A stretch of 64,000 nucleotides of DNA from an uncultured Eubacteriales bacterium. Lineage in GTDB: Bacteria > Bacillota > Clostridia > Peptostreptococcales > Anaerovoracaceae. Location: NCBI GenBank assembly GCA_900545135.1, contig UQXL01000012.1:8212-72211 (forward strand), given 5' to 3'. Under the pieces are notes generated by a model that ran no database searches, was not told the origin of the DNA, and was given only the letters and a program-made list of their open reading frames with translations. The first letter of the stretch is position 1; each line of letters opens with the position of its first letter. The position numbers and the translations under genes are program-made. Below are positions 16,798-25,311 of the stretch, piece by piece.

Positions 16798-17482
16798 AAG
16801 CCATTATTTCGTTTGTTCCCTATGTTCGATAAAGGGCAAAGGTTTGAAATTATTCATTCCAACGCCCTCCAGTTTGACAAAAGGCGTTTCAATGTCCGCT
16901 CTCTTGCGGTGTTGCCGTCATGCTTCATTGCGGTGAAGTCGGTATGCTTCCTCTCGGCGCATCCGGTACAATCTTCTGCGGACATTATACCACAATTTTT
17001 TCTAAATGAGAAGTTTCAATATTCCGCCCCCCTCACCACCGGCTCCCCTCTTGCACAATATTCCATCGTCTCCTTTGCATGTCAATATTTCTCTTCAACC
17101 CTTGATATGAGCCCGTCATTTTAGTATTATTAAATTAACCTTATTGATATGATGAAATCCGATGCGAGCTTTTTGTCGCCGGAGGCATACCCCGTTACTT
17201 TTACATCATGTCGGAGCGCTCAATTCCACAATTTGGAGCGTCTCCAGATTCCGGCGCGCTCAATTTCACAATGCAGAGGGCGTAAATTCGGCAATGAGGC
17301 CGATATTTCGAGTATATTTTGTCATTTTCAGAGGTGGATGCCAAAACAGGCCGGCGTTTTACAGATGCCAGAGTAAATTTCAGTTCGCGGGCTTTCCAGC
17401 ATACCGAGGGACAATCTCACCTGCATACTATGCGTTATCCCGCTATATCATAAAAAATACATGCAATTTATGGAGGTGCAAA
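16798..17482. other. Gene-free segment upstream of the PhzF gene
   Basis: 685 bp without a supported gene. It contains two near copies of GCGCTCAATTYCACAAT (about 17216 and 17263). A frame open upstream of the PhzF start runs through this region but has no ribosome site or family resemblance. Confidence 0.5.
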
Positions 17483-18409
17483 ATGAAATTTTACATTGTT
17501 GACGCTTTTACAGAAACGCTTTTCGGAGGCAATCCGGCAGGAGTAGTCATTCTGCCTGAGGGAGAGGATTTCCCAGCAGACGATGTAATGGTCAAGACTG
17601 CCGCCGAGCTCCGCTATTCCGAGACCGCCTTTATAAAAAGGCTGAATGAAAAAGAGTTCAATATAAGATATTTCACGCCTGCTGCAGAAGTAGACCTCTG
17701 CGGCCATGCCACGATAGGTTCGTTTAAAGCTCTGCTTGAAGGGGGTTATATAGAAGACAATAAAAGCTATATAAATCACACGCTGGCAGGCGATCTGAAC
17801 ATAGAAGTCAGGAACGGCTTCGTGCTGATGGATATGGCCTCGCCTGTCAAAATCGGCGAGATCTCGGAAGAAAAATCTTTGAAAGAGCTTTACGAAATCA
17901 TGGGACTCGATTATGAAGAGCAGAAAGAAAAAGGCGTCGTTCTGATTCCACAGCTCATTTCCACAGGTCTTCCTGACATAATGATGCCTGTAGCCTCGCC
18001 TGCAGACCTGGAAAAGATTTCGCCTGACTTTCCGGCACTGTCAAAGCTTTCGGAAAAATACCAGGTGGTCGGAGTTCATGCGTTTACAACCGACTGCGAT
18101 GACGCGACATGCCACGTCAGAAATTTCGCACCGCTTTATGATATAGACGAGGAAGCTGCCACAGGAACTTCCAATGGAGCTCTGACCTATTACGGCTATT
18201 TGAACGGATTCATCAAAGCCGGAGACGACTGCAGGTTCGTGCAGGGCGAGAAAATGAACAGACCATCGCTGATTCTCAGCCACATCGAAGCCAGCGGAGA
18301 AGAAAACGGAGAGACAGAAAACGGAGAGGCAGAAAACAACAAAGCTTCCTACTCCATACAGGTCGGCGGCAGTGCTGTAATGCTGGCGGAGGGTGACATT
18401 AAGCTATAA
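17483..18409 (+). CDS. PhzF-family isomerase/epimerase-like protein
   Basis: 308 residues of the PhzF/diaminopimelate-epimerase fold. FYIVDAFTETLFGGNPAGVV at the N-terminus, the catalytic Glu in LRYSETAFI, IRYFTPAAEVDLCGHATIGS and, in the second half, EEAATGTSNGAL are all diagnostic. Family members isomerise small acids, and most have no known substrate; phenazine synthesis is not implied. A Glu/Asn-rich tract (GEENGETENGEAEN) interrupts the C-terminal region. Start placed at 17483, preceded by TGGAGGTG; the frame is open 107 codons further upstream but that part has no similarity. Monocistronic. Confidence 0.87.
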   Translation: MKFYIVDAFTETLFGGNPAGVVILPEGEDFPADDVMVKTAAELRYSETAFIKRLNEKEFNIRYFTPAAEVDLCGHATIGSFKALLEGGYIEDNKSYINHTLAGDLNIEVRNGFVLMDMASPVKIGEISEEKSLKELYEIMGLDYEEQKEKGVVLIPQLISTGLPDIMMPVASPADLEKISPDFPALSKLSEKYQVVGVHAFTTDCDDATCHVRNFAPLYDIDEEAATGTSNGALTYYGYLNGFIKAGDDCRFVQGEKMNRPSLILSHIEASGEENGETENGEAENNKASYSIQVGGSAVMLAEGDIKL

Positions 18410-18460
18410 TACAGTGCAGAGCGACTGCAACCGAGAAAAAAATAAAAAAGTTTAAAAAAT

Positions 18461-18487
18461 TTAGCACTCACCTCTTGACAGCGCTAA
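18461..18487 (+). promoter_or_regulatory. CIRCE operator (HrcA site)
   Basis: TTAGCACTC-N9-CAGCGCTAA: the left arm is a perfect CIRCE half and the right arm matches 7 of 9 positions of GAGTGCTAA, with the exact 9-bp spacer. HrcA repression of the hsp20 gene is implied. Confidence 0.85.
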
Positions 18488-18503
18488 CAAAAGGAGTTAT
18501 ATT
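18475..18503 (+). promoter_or_regulatory. Sigma-A promoter of hsp20
   Basis: TTGACA (18475-18480), 17-bp spacer, TATATT (18498-18503). The -35 box lies inside the CIRCE operator, so HrcA binding would block polymerase. The transcript leader is about 120 nt. Confidence 0.8.
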
Positions 18504-18633
18504 ATATGTATAGCAAGGAAAAAAAGAAAATACGGAATGAAAGTTCCTGAAAACTTCCCGCTATAAAAAACATATTACAAGGTATACTATCCTTTGAGAG
18601 GACAGCATAGTTAATAAGAAGGGGTGAAAAGTT

Positions 18634-19065
18634 ATGTTGATGCCTAGTATTTATGGAAAAGATTTGTTTGAAGATTTGTTCGATCGTTCGTTTGGCCGTC
18701 CGTTCGCCGGATTCAAAGCGGACCAGATGATGAGAACAGACGTAAAGGATACCGAAAACGGTTACGAAGTGACCATCGATATGCCGGGTGTAAAGAAAGA
18801 AGACATCAAAGCTGAGTTGAAAGACGGCAATCTGACCATTAGCGCAGTATCAGGTTACAGCAACGATGAGAAAGATGAAAATGGAACCTATATCAGGAGA
18901 GAGCGTTACAGCGGCTCCTGCAGCAGAAGCTTTTATGTCGGAGAAGCCGTAAAGGATGACAATATCAAGGCCAAATTTGAAAACGGCACTTTGAAGCTGA
19001 TGATTCCGAAACGTCAGCCGACTATTGAGGAGGAAAAGAAAAAATATATTCAGATCGAGGGCTAA
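18634..19065 (+). CDS. Hsp20/alpha-crystallin small heat-shock protein
   Basis: 143 residues. The alpha-crystallin domain spans about 32-130: YEVTIDMPGVKKEDIKAELK, SCSRSFYVGE and the closing IKAKFENGTLKLMIPK. A C-terminal IQIEG takes the place of the IxI oligomerisation motif. It is a cytoplasmic holdase that binds unfolding proteins. AGAAGGGG precedes the ATG; an ATG two codons later is also possible. Control by CIRCE is notable, since this operator is best known from groESL and dnaK operons. Confidence 0.93.
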   Translation: MLMPSIYGKDLFEDLFDRSFGRPFAGFKADQMMRTDVKDTENGYEVTIDMPGVKKEDIKAELKDGNLTISAVSGYSNDEKDENGTYIRRERYSGSCSRSFYVGEAVKDDNIKAKFENGTLKLMIPKRQPTIEEEKKKYIQIEG

Positions 19066-19120
19066 AATTATAGGCTAAATTTATAGCCTGAGTATAGCCC
19101 AAAGCAAATAGAACACAAGT

Positions 19121-19163
19121 GCCGGACTGTCCGAGTCATAACAGAGACAGTCCGGCGTTTTTT
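19121..19163 (+). terminator. Terminator of hsp20
   Basis: GCCGGACTGTC (19121-19131) pairs perfectly with GACAGTCCGGC (19146-19156), followed by GTTTTTT. It abuts the stop codon of the convergent dipeptidase gene. Confidence 0.93.
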
Positions 19164-20442
19164 AGCTTTCTACAGTCAGTTTGCGTATAGCCGTCTTATA
19201 AATTTCCTTTGCCAAAATCAAATCTTCCGTCAAAATATATTCATTGGCCTGATGCTCAGTAAGTTCACGTCCGGGTAGCATCGGACCAAAAGCGACAATG
19301 CCATCCATAGCTCTGGCATAAGTTCCGCCGCCGATTACGGCAGGCGGCCGCATATCTTTCGTATGCTCCCTGTATGCCTCAAGCAACTTTGTGATAACCG
19401 GCCCATCTGCATCCATGAAGACGAAAGGCACATCAGAAAGTAATTCTATCTCTACATTTTCATATCCCAATGAAGCAAGACGTTCTTTAATGCCTTTGAT
19501 GATGTCCTCTATTTTAAACGTTACGGGATATCTGACATCGGCAGTCAACATGATTTTGCTTTCTTCGGTATGTACGAGTCCGAAGTTGTATGTTATTTCA
19601 CCGCTTTCTTCATCCGCGGCATATCCGCCAAGACTCTTGCCGTTACATTCCATTTTGATACAGTCGCGGAAAAAACTGCTGAACAGGCAGTCTTCGCGAT
19701 CTTTGAAATGCCCCATAATCATGCTTATGGCATTTTGACCATCCCATGGCGTGCTTCCATGAGCGGATTTTCCCGGCTGGCTGTAATTATGCAAAGTTCC
19801 GCCGCGGTCGCGGAAGGTTGCTTCACATTTATCAGGCACCATGTTCACTGCATTTCCGCCTGATATTTTCTCAAAACATGTTTTACTTTTATCGAAGGAA
19901 AATCTGACGTTAGCAATTCCCATTTCTGCATATATGGCAGGAAAATCTGCATCTGGAGTAAATCCGAAGCTCACAGGTTCTTCAGTAGCTTTATAATATT
20001 CCATGTCTTCCCAATCGCCCGTCTCCTCGGCAAGGCCGAAAATAAGGCGTACTCTTTTATTAAAATCAACACTTTCTTCTATGAGCTCTTTTAGGGCATG
20101 GATCACAGCCACGGCAGGGCCTTTATCATCGGTAACACCTCTGCCGTAAAGCCTGCCCTCCTTTTCACGCAGTTCAAAGGGCGGAGAAATCCATCCCTCG
20201 CCAGCCGGTACTACGTCGAGGTGAACGAGGATTCCTATCAAGTCTTCTCCCTGACCTATCTCAGCATATCCGGTCATATTTTCGCAGTTTTTAGTTCTTA
20301 AGCCGTAATTGCGGCAAATTGTCAAAGCTTCATCGAGCACTGCCGCAGTCTCTCTGCCGAAAGGCGTTTCTTTTGATTCTGTCCTTTCAGAAACGCTGGC
20401 AAACCGCACAAGTCTGCGCAAATCATCTATCATTTCTTTCAT
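19162..20442 (-). CDS. pepV: M20-family dipeptidase, Sapep/PepV type
   Basis: 426 residues. Zn-peptidase motifs appear in order: ILVHLDVVPAG (first metal His and Asp), GRGVTDDKGPAVA (bridging Asp) and LIFGLAEETGDWED (catalytic Glu pair), plus GGGTYARAMDG near the C-terminus. It hydrolyses dipeptides with a free N-terminus in the cytoplasm. Start placed at the ATG at 20442 after CGGAGATAAAA; the frame stays open 36 codons upstream but without similarity. It is downstream of the DUF917 gene (115-bp gap) on the same strand and may share its transcript. Confidence 0.87.
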   Translation of the reverse strand: MKEMIDDLRRLVRFASVSERTESKETPFGRETAAVLDEALTICRNYGLRTKNCENMTGYAEIGQGEDLIGILVHLDVVPAGEGWISPPFELREKEGRLYGRGVTDDKGPAVAVIHALKELIEESVDFNKRVRLIFGLAEETGDWEDMEYYKATEEPVSFGFTPDADFPAIYAEMGIANVRFSFDKSKTCFEKISGGNAVNMVPDKCEATFRDRGGTLHNYSQPGKSAHGSTPWDGQNAISMIMGHFKDREDCLFSSFFRDCIKMECNGKSLGGYAADEESGEITYNFGLVHTEESKIMLTADVRYPVTFKIEDIIKGIKERLASLGYENVEIELLSDVPFVFMDADGPVITKLLEAYREHTKDMRPPAVIGGGTYARAMDGIVAFGPMLPGRELTEHQANEYILTEDLILAKEIYKTAIRKLTVES

Positions 20443-20557
20443 TTTTATCTCCGAAATCATCTCCAAATTCTCGTTGTTCCTGCGCGCTATGACAAGCAGA
20501 GCTCGAATCTTGCGCACGCCAGAGTCGGAGAAAACCGGCCCTGAACTCATGCCTCAA

Positions 20558-21646
20558 TTATCTTTTAAACGGCCTATATTCTATATCAAATCCGAAATGT
20601 TTTGGTCCGAAACATGCCAGGCCCTCTTCGGTAGTCCATACTTCAGGTGAAGGCAGTGCGAGAATGGTCATCTTTTGTCCGAGGCCGAAGTCCGGCGTAG
20701 TAAGTGGATTTCCGTCGTCGCCGATCATGCAGATCAAATCGGGAGCCATGACGTCCACCTCTCCGTTTCTGTAAGAAATGATATTTTCATTCTTGAGCCA
20801 GATTCTATAAGTTTCTCCTGCAAAATTTTCTTCTCCTTTAAGGTATATTTCACCGAAGTTGAAGCCGTCGCGCGTTTCCCAAGGGAAATCCGTTACTCTT
20901 CCCTTGAAGAGAATTTTTCCCTGTTTTGCCTCAGCGATGGCTTCGGCAACGTCGCGTCCGCAGTCTTTTGATTGGCGAAGCACGGCGCCTATCTCCTGAG
21001 CGTAAGTGATCATTCCCGGGATTACAGATTCTTTGATGACTCTTCCCACATTGGCGTGGTCGGCTACTCCCACTATATTATCACTGGCCACGGCTATAGC
21101 CCGCACGATGTCCTCTCCACGCAGATCTCCCTGAACGTTTTTTATGACCATCTTTTCACCAAACTTAGTAGCTACTCCCATGGGACAAATAGGTACGTTT
21201 TTAACATAATAAGTTGAATGCTGCAGCTCAGGCACCGACCGGCCAGCCGGGTCTGCGTCTATCAGCGGAAGCCCCTTTTCCAGCGCCGCGTGAAGAGCTT
21301 CGGCCGTGTTGGCTCCGCCCAGCTCAGTTGACCCTACGGCATAAAATTTCTTCCCCAGCACATCCTCCAAGGCCTCCATTGCAAGGACAGCTGGCGCTGT
21401 ATCTGAAAGCTCGAAATCTTTAAATCTTTCGTCTCCCTCTCCGGACGGCGCTCCACAGCTATAAGGAGTGACGACGTATTCATCATCGGGAAGCTCATCC
21501 AGAGAGATGAGTTTAAGCTTTTCCCCCTTTTCAAAATGCTTTTCCATGAGCTGCAGACCTTCTTCAAGCGATCCGCCTCCTCCTGTGCCAAGCACGGTAC
21601 ATCCGTACAAAACATCTATTATATCCTGTTTGTTCAGTTCTCTCAC
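20558..21646 (-). CDS. DUF917 family protein
   Basis: 362 residues, full length for DUF917. Recognised from INKQDIIDVLYG-like opening (residues 4-15 here LNKQDIIDVLYG), the glycine-rich TVLGTGGGGSLEEGL, VGSTELGGANTAEAL and PLIDADPAGRSVPELQ. Family members occur beside hydantoinases and NCS1/purine permeases and are thought to process cyclic ureide- or hydantoin-like compounds, but the reaction here is unknown. It lies 13 bp after the NCS1 permease gene, so the two are almost certainly co-transcribed, with the PucR regulator divergent. Confidence 0.85.
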   Translation of the reverse strand: MRELNKQDIIDVLYGCTVLGTGGGGSLEEGLQLMEKHFEKGEKLKLISLDELPDDEYVVTPYSCGAPSGEGDERFKDFELSDTAPAVLAMEALEDVLGKKFYAVGSTELGGANTAEALHAALEKGLPLIDADPAGRSVPELQHSTYYVKNVPICPMGVATKFGEKMVIKNVQGDLRGEDIVRAIAVASDNIVGVADHANVGRVIKESVIPGMITYAQEIGAVLRQSKDCGRDVAEAIAEAKQGKILFKGRVTDFPWETRDGFNFGEIYLKGEENFAGETYRIWLKNENIISYRNGEVDVMAPDLICMIGDDGNPLTTPDFGLGQKMTILALPSPEVWTTEEGLACFGPKHFGFDIEYRPFKR

Positions 21647-21659
21647 TTTTCTGCCTCCC

Positions 21660-22994
21660 CTACGCTTCCTCTTTTTTCAAGGTCTCTGCCAAGCCGTCTC
21701 TTGAAGTTGATGGGAAGATTCTTTCAGCGATAAGATATATCACTCCGCCCGCGATAATTCCGGAAAATTCTATACCTATCAGGTAGGCTATCACAGTACC
21801 GGCTGCCCATGAGATAACACCTGCCCAGTTGACTCCGTCCTCAGGCCTGAAATTTTCTTTCTTTCCCTTGCCTACTATCCAGTAATCCGCTATGATTACC
21901 CCTCCTATAGGGCACACCACGTATGACAGCATGCTCAGAGCGTTCTCTATTTGTCCCAGTATACCGACGTCGCAGAGAACTATTCCGATGATTCCGCAGA
22001 CCAGCGTAGCTTCACGGCGTCTGTTGTCTTTCAGTTTGAACGCCATTACTACGTTTAGCCCCGCGCTGTATGCGTTGGTGGCGTTGGTCGTCCATGTGGA
22101 TATTGCCATTGCGGTGATTCCCAAAACCGGAAGACCTACGTCTATCAGCACCATGCTGACGTCGTATTCTCCTGATATTTTAGTGAGCAGAATACCCATG
22201 ACGAGAGTTATCACACCCATAGGGAACGTACCGTAAAATACTGATTTTACAGTATCTTTCCTGTTTTTCTGGAATCTCGTATAGTCAGCTGCGGTGATAG
22301 TTCCTACTGCAGTAAAGTTGAACGACAAGGCAACGCCTCCCATAAAGCTCATGGTCTGTGTCGTTTCAACTTCCAGCCCGTCGCTACCAAAAGTCTTGAA
22401 CGCAAGATATGTACCATACAACATGATTATCATCAGCAGCGGTATGGATATCTTATCAAGCTTTTCGAGGGCTCCTACTCCAAATATGGCTGTAATCAGC
22501 ATGATTACGCCCCAGATGGTGTTTGATACCACCAGCGGGATTTCGACGCCGGTCATCGCGTAAACAGCATTGCTGAAAGCCTCGCCGCATACGCCGTTGT
22601 TGATACCGAACCAGCCGATCATGTTGACGGCGAAAATAGTACTCACGATAAATCTTGCCCCTGATTTTCCGAAGCCTGCCTCACACGTCGTACAGGAAGC
22701 CACTCCCAGATCGCATCCTATTATACCTGTGGCGACCATTCCTATCACCACCACGAGATAGCCGAGAGAACCTGAAATTATAGCAGGCCACAGCGGCATC
22801 TCTTCCGCCAGCAGCGCTCCCAGCAGAAAGGCCGGTACACATACGCATATTCCTGCCTGTACGAACGCAAGTGAAACCCAGTCTCGTCTTTCATCTTCCG
22901 GAATCGCAGTGAGCGCCATCACTTCTACTGCTTTCTTTTCTTTCTTCATTGTTCCCTGTGCAAACAGCACGCCCTTTCTTAAGATTTTTTCCAT
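21660..22994 (-). CDS. NCS1-family permease (cytosine/purine permease-like)
   Basis: 444 residues with about twelve membrane segments. N-terminal PEDERRDWVSLAFVQAG, GSLGYLVVVIGMVATGIIG, NMIGWFGINNGV and FNFTAVGTITAADYTRFQKN are typical of CodB-like NCS1 symporters, which import nucleobases, allantoin or hydantoins. Substrate undetermined. The ATG at 22994 has no good ribosome site; the ATG at 22949 (MKKEKKAVEV) is a credible alternative start. Leads a probable operon with DUF917, divergent from pucR. Confidence 0.85.
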   Translation of the reverse strand: MEKILRKGVLFAQGTMKKEKKAVEVMALTAIPEDERRDWVSLAFVQAGICVCVPAFLLGALLAEEMPLWPAIISGSLGYLVVVIGMVATGIIGCDLGVASCTTCEAGFGKSGARFIVSTIFAVNMIGWFGINNGVCGEAFSNAVYAMTGVEIPLVVSNTIWGVIMLITAIFGVGALEKLDKISIPLLMIIMLYGTYLAFKTFGSDGLEVETTQTMSFMGGVALSFNFTAVGTITAADYTRFQKNRKDTVKSVFYGTFPMGVITLVMGILLTKISGEYDVSMVLIDVGLPVLGITAMAISTWTTNATNAYSAGLNVVMAFKLKDNRRREATLVCGIIGIVLCDVGILGQIENALSMLSYVVCPIGGVIIADYWIVGKGKKENFRPEDGVNWAGVISWAAGTVIAYLIGIEFSGIIAGGVIYLIAERIFPSTSRDGLAETLKKEEA

Positions 22995-23055
22995 TATAAC
23001 GCAAGCCGGCGCGCATAGCTTTATGCGTGGAACAGAAAAAATGCTTCATTTATTG

Positions 23056-23091
23056 TGCTTAAGCATAAAATTATTGTAATTTGCTTACGCA
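23056..23091. promoter_or_regulatory. Two TGCTTAMGCA palindromes between permease and pucR genes
   Basis: TGCTTAAGCA (23056-23065, perfect palindrome) and TGCTTACGCA (23082-23091), 26 bp apart in the divergent intergenic region. Candidate PucR operators by position. Confidence 0.45.
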
Positions 23092-23133
23092 GATAATATA
23101 ATATTCCTATATTATTTGTGCAGGAGGTGTATC

Positions 23134-24705
23134 ATGAGCATTACTGTAAGGGACTGTCTCAATCTTCCCTCGCTGAGCTTCGGCAAGGTATCGGCCGGAG
23201 AAGCTGGTCTGGAAAAAATCGTTTCATCAGTTTCAGTGGAGGAATTTTACGACTTTTTTGACTTAGATGTCTTCACGCTCAACGAGATAGTTATATCGGC
23301 CTTTTACAATCTGAAAGACGACGTCGACAGTCAATATGAGGCGATCAAGGAACTGGCAGATACCGGCGCTGTCGCCCTGGTTCTCTTTTATGTAGGAAAG
23401 ATACTGCCGCGTATAGATAAAAGGTTAAAGCGTCTCGCAGATGAACTTGAATTCCCTATCATTGAAATCACGGGAGACAGCGGCAGACTCAAATACAGCG
23501 ACGTCATTTCTGATGTGATGACGGCTGTAATAAACGACAGAAACACTTCCCAGGATTTTGTAAATTCAACGAAAAAAAGGCTGCAGCAGCTTCCTCTTGA
23601 ACTTAGAAATATCGAGAACCTCCTCAACATGATTGCTGATCACTACAAGTGCAGCATCCTCCTCACCGGACCATCGCAGCTGTATTTCTGCTCATCCTAT
23701 CAGCCTGCTTTCGGCCCATCTGCTCCTGAATTTTTCTGGAGCCAGTTTCATGGCAGTCCACTGGGATATGAAATGAAAGACGTGATGACGGACGATAAAC
23801 TGATGCATATCTACAAGACAGACTTTTCACATTCCGGAAGCACGGGAAACACGCGCCTCACGCTATACGTTTCCTGCTTCAATACGGAGCTTGATGAAAG
23901 TATACTCAGCGATATGTGCATATGCATCCAGTTTTTCTCCACCGTCTGGGGTTACTCTCTGGAACTTGCATCTCCGGAAACTCTCCTGTCGCTCATCTTC
24001 AAAACCAGCAGAAACGCCGCCAATCATTATTTGAAAATATCTGCAATACCTTTTGAAAGGATTGCAAACCTGATTATCGTCTCTCCTGGAAACAAGGATA
24101 TTTTAGTTATGAAAGAATCGCTGGCAAAGCGCTTTGCCGAATACGGCAAGTTTTTTCTCTGCGCCGTAATAGACTCTCAGATAATAATTCTCACTTCTAT
24201 GGACTTCGCCAGCAGTATGGACAATTCTCTTACAGACGACCTATGGCAGCTGGCCGGCCAATACGACGAAGAGGCTTCTTTTTTCATGTCCGGCGCCAAT
24301 AAAGATCTTACATCTTTGAAACGGACTTTCTCCGATTACAGCCGCAGTCTCCCTGCGCTGAAGAAGATTTTCCGCAACAGGCGTAACCGCGACATACATG
24401 ATATAATGCTGTGCCGTGAAATCATCGCTCTTTCCGAGCAGCAAAGCAAGAAAACGGAGTACCTGTCGCAGATCATTGATGCGCTCAAAGACGACGGAGA
24501 CGATCTTCTGGAAACGCTCAGCGTTTATCTTCTGGACTGCGATTCAAGACTGAACCTTGCAGCCAAGAAGCTTTTTCTCCACAGAAATACTGTGGCATAC
24601 AGGCTCAATAAAGTACGGCAGCTTACCAACACGGATTTTAGTCTCATGCCGGCGGCCTATGATTTTTATACGGCGATGGCTCTGTGGCGTTATCAGAAGG
24701 TTTAG
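23134..24705 (+). CDS. PucR-family transcriptional regulator
   Basis: 523 residues. The N-terminal PucR-like domain (about 8-125; ITVRDCLNLPSLSF opening) senses the inducer, and the C-terminus is the PucR helix-turn-helix: LLETLSVYLLDCDSRLNLAA, LFLHRNTVAYRLNKVRQLT. Start at the ATG at 23134 after CAGGAGGTG; six further upstream codons are open but not needed. Divergent from the NCS1-DUF917 pair, so it most likely controls them in response to a nitrogenous ring compound. Terminator follows at 24772. Confidence 0.9.
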   Translation: MSITVRDCLNLPSLSFGKVSAGEAGLEKIVSSVSVEEFYDFFDLDVFTLNEIVISAFYNLKDDVDSQYEAIKELADTGAVALVLFYVGKILPRIDKRLKRLADELEFPIIEITGDSGRLKYSDVISDVMTAVINDRNTSQDFVNSTKKRLQQLPLELRNIENLLNMIADHYKCSILLTGPSQLYFCSSYQPAFGPSAPEFFWSQFHGSPLGYEMKDVMTDDKLMHIYKTDFSHSGSTGNTRLTLYVSCFNTELDESILSDMCICIQFFSTVWGYSLELASPETLLSLIFKTSRNAANHYLKISAIPFERIANLIIVSPGNKDILVMKESLAKRFAEYGKFFLCAVIDSQIIILTSMDFASSMDNSLTDDLWQLAGQYDEEASFFMSGANKDLTSLKRTFSDYSRSLPALKKIFRNRRNRDIHDIMLCREIIALSEQQSKKTEYLSQIIDALKDDGDDLLETLSVYLLDCDSRLNLAAKKLFLHRNTVAYRLNKVRQLTNTDFSLMPAAYDFYTAMALWRYQKV

Positions 24706-24771
24706 AGGGCTTATCGCCGGCGCACGGATTGCTTGCCGCTGGCGCACGGTCAAAATCAAATGTCAGCACAT

Positions 24772-24817
24772 AAAAAATCCCGAAAGCTCTGAAAAGAGTT
24801 TTCGGGATTTATTTTTT
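24772..24817. terminator. Terminator between pucR and desulfoferrodoxin
   Basis: AAATCCCGAAA pairs with TTTTCGGGATTT, with an inner CTCT/AGAG stem, followed by ATTTTTT and preceded by an A-run; works for both convergent genes. Confidence 0.88.
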
Positions 24818-24884
24818 CCTCGCGGATTTGATTTTTCATCGCGGGATTGATTTTCCTCGCGGCGTTTATTTTTATGCCGCTGTT

Positions 24885-25253
24885 TTATTTTTTCCACAGT
24901 CCGTGCAGGTTGCACCATTCGTAAGCTGCTACCAGCTTGTCTCCGTCGGCAAGAGCAAATTCAGCCTCAGGTTTTTCACCCGGTTTCAAAGTCTTTCTCT
25001 GAACGCCCTGCTCTGTTTCTATAGCGATAAAGCCGATGTAGTGTTCCTCAAGCATAGGATGCTCCACTTCGCCTACGGCTACCTTAACCTTGTTGCCATC
25101 AACAGTTACTACAGGAACGTGCTTTTCTACGGCAGCGTCTACTGTTCCCGGAACCATCTCTTTCATCTTCTGGCCGCAGCACATTACAGGAACGCCTGTT
25201 TCCTTAACGAATTCGATAATATTTCCGCAATGCTCACAAATATAAAACTTCAT
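24885..25253 (-). CDS. dfx: Desulfoferrodoxin (superoxide reductase)
   Basis: 122 residues with both metal centres. Center I: YICEHCGNI and VMCCGQ (a desulforedoxin-type Fe(Cys)4 site). Center II: EKHVPVV, VEHPM and CNLHG supply the four His and one Cys of the superoxide-reducing Fe site. It reduces superoxide to peroxide without making oxygen, a standard defence in anaerobes. The ATG follows TATGGAGGTATAAGTT. The PhoR-type kinase gene ends 58 bp upstream; an AT-rich segment between them could hold a separate promoter. Confidence 0.95.
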   Translation of the reverse strand: MKFYICEHCGNIIEFVKETGVPVMCCGQKMKEMVPGTVDAAVEKHVPVVTVDGNKVKVAVGEVEHPMLEEHYIGFIAIETEQGVQRKTLKPGEKPEAEFALADGDKLVAAYEWCNLHGLWKK

Positions 25254-25311
25254 AACTTATACCTCCATATTAAGTAGTTGTATATTATAATATTACCATA
25301 ATAAGGACAAA

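Noticed and set aside
17162..17482. N-terminal extension of the PhzF protein
   Set aside because: The added 107 residues lack any PhzF similarity, and a good ribosome site precedes the ATG at 17483.
18506..18550. Short leader peptide before hsp20
   Set aside because: Its start codon lies at or before the expected transcription start, so it would not be on the mRNA.
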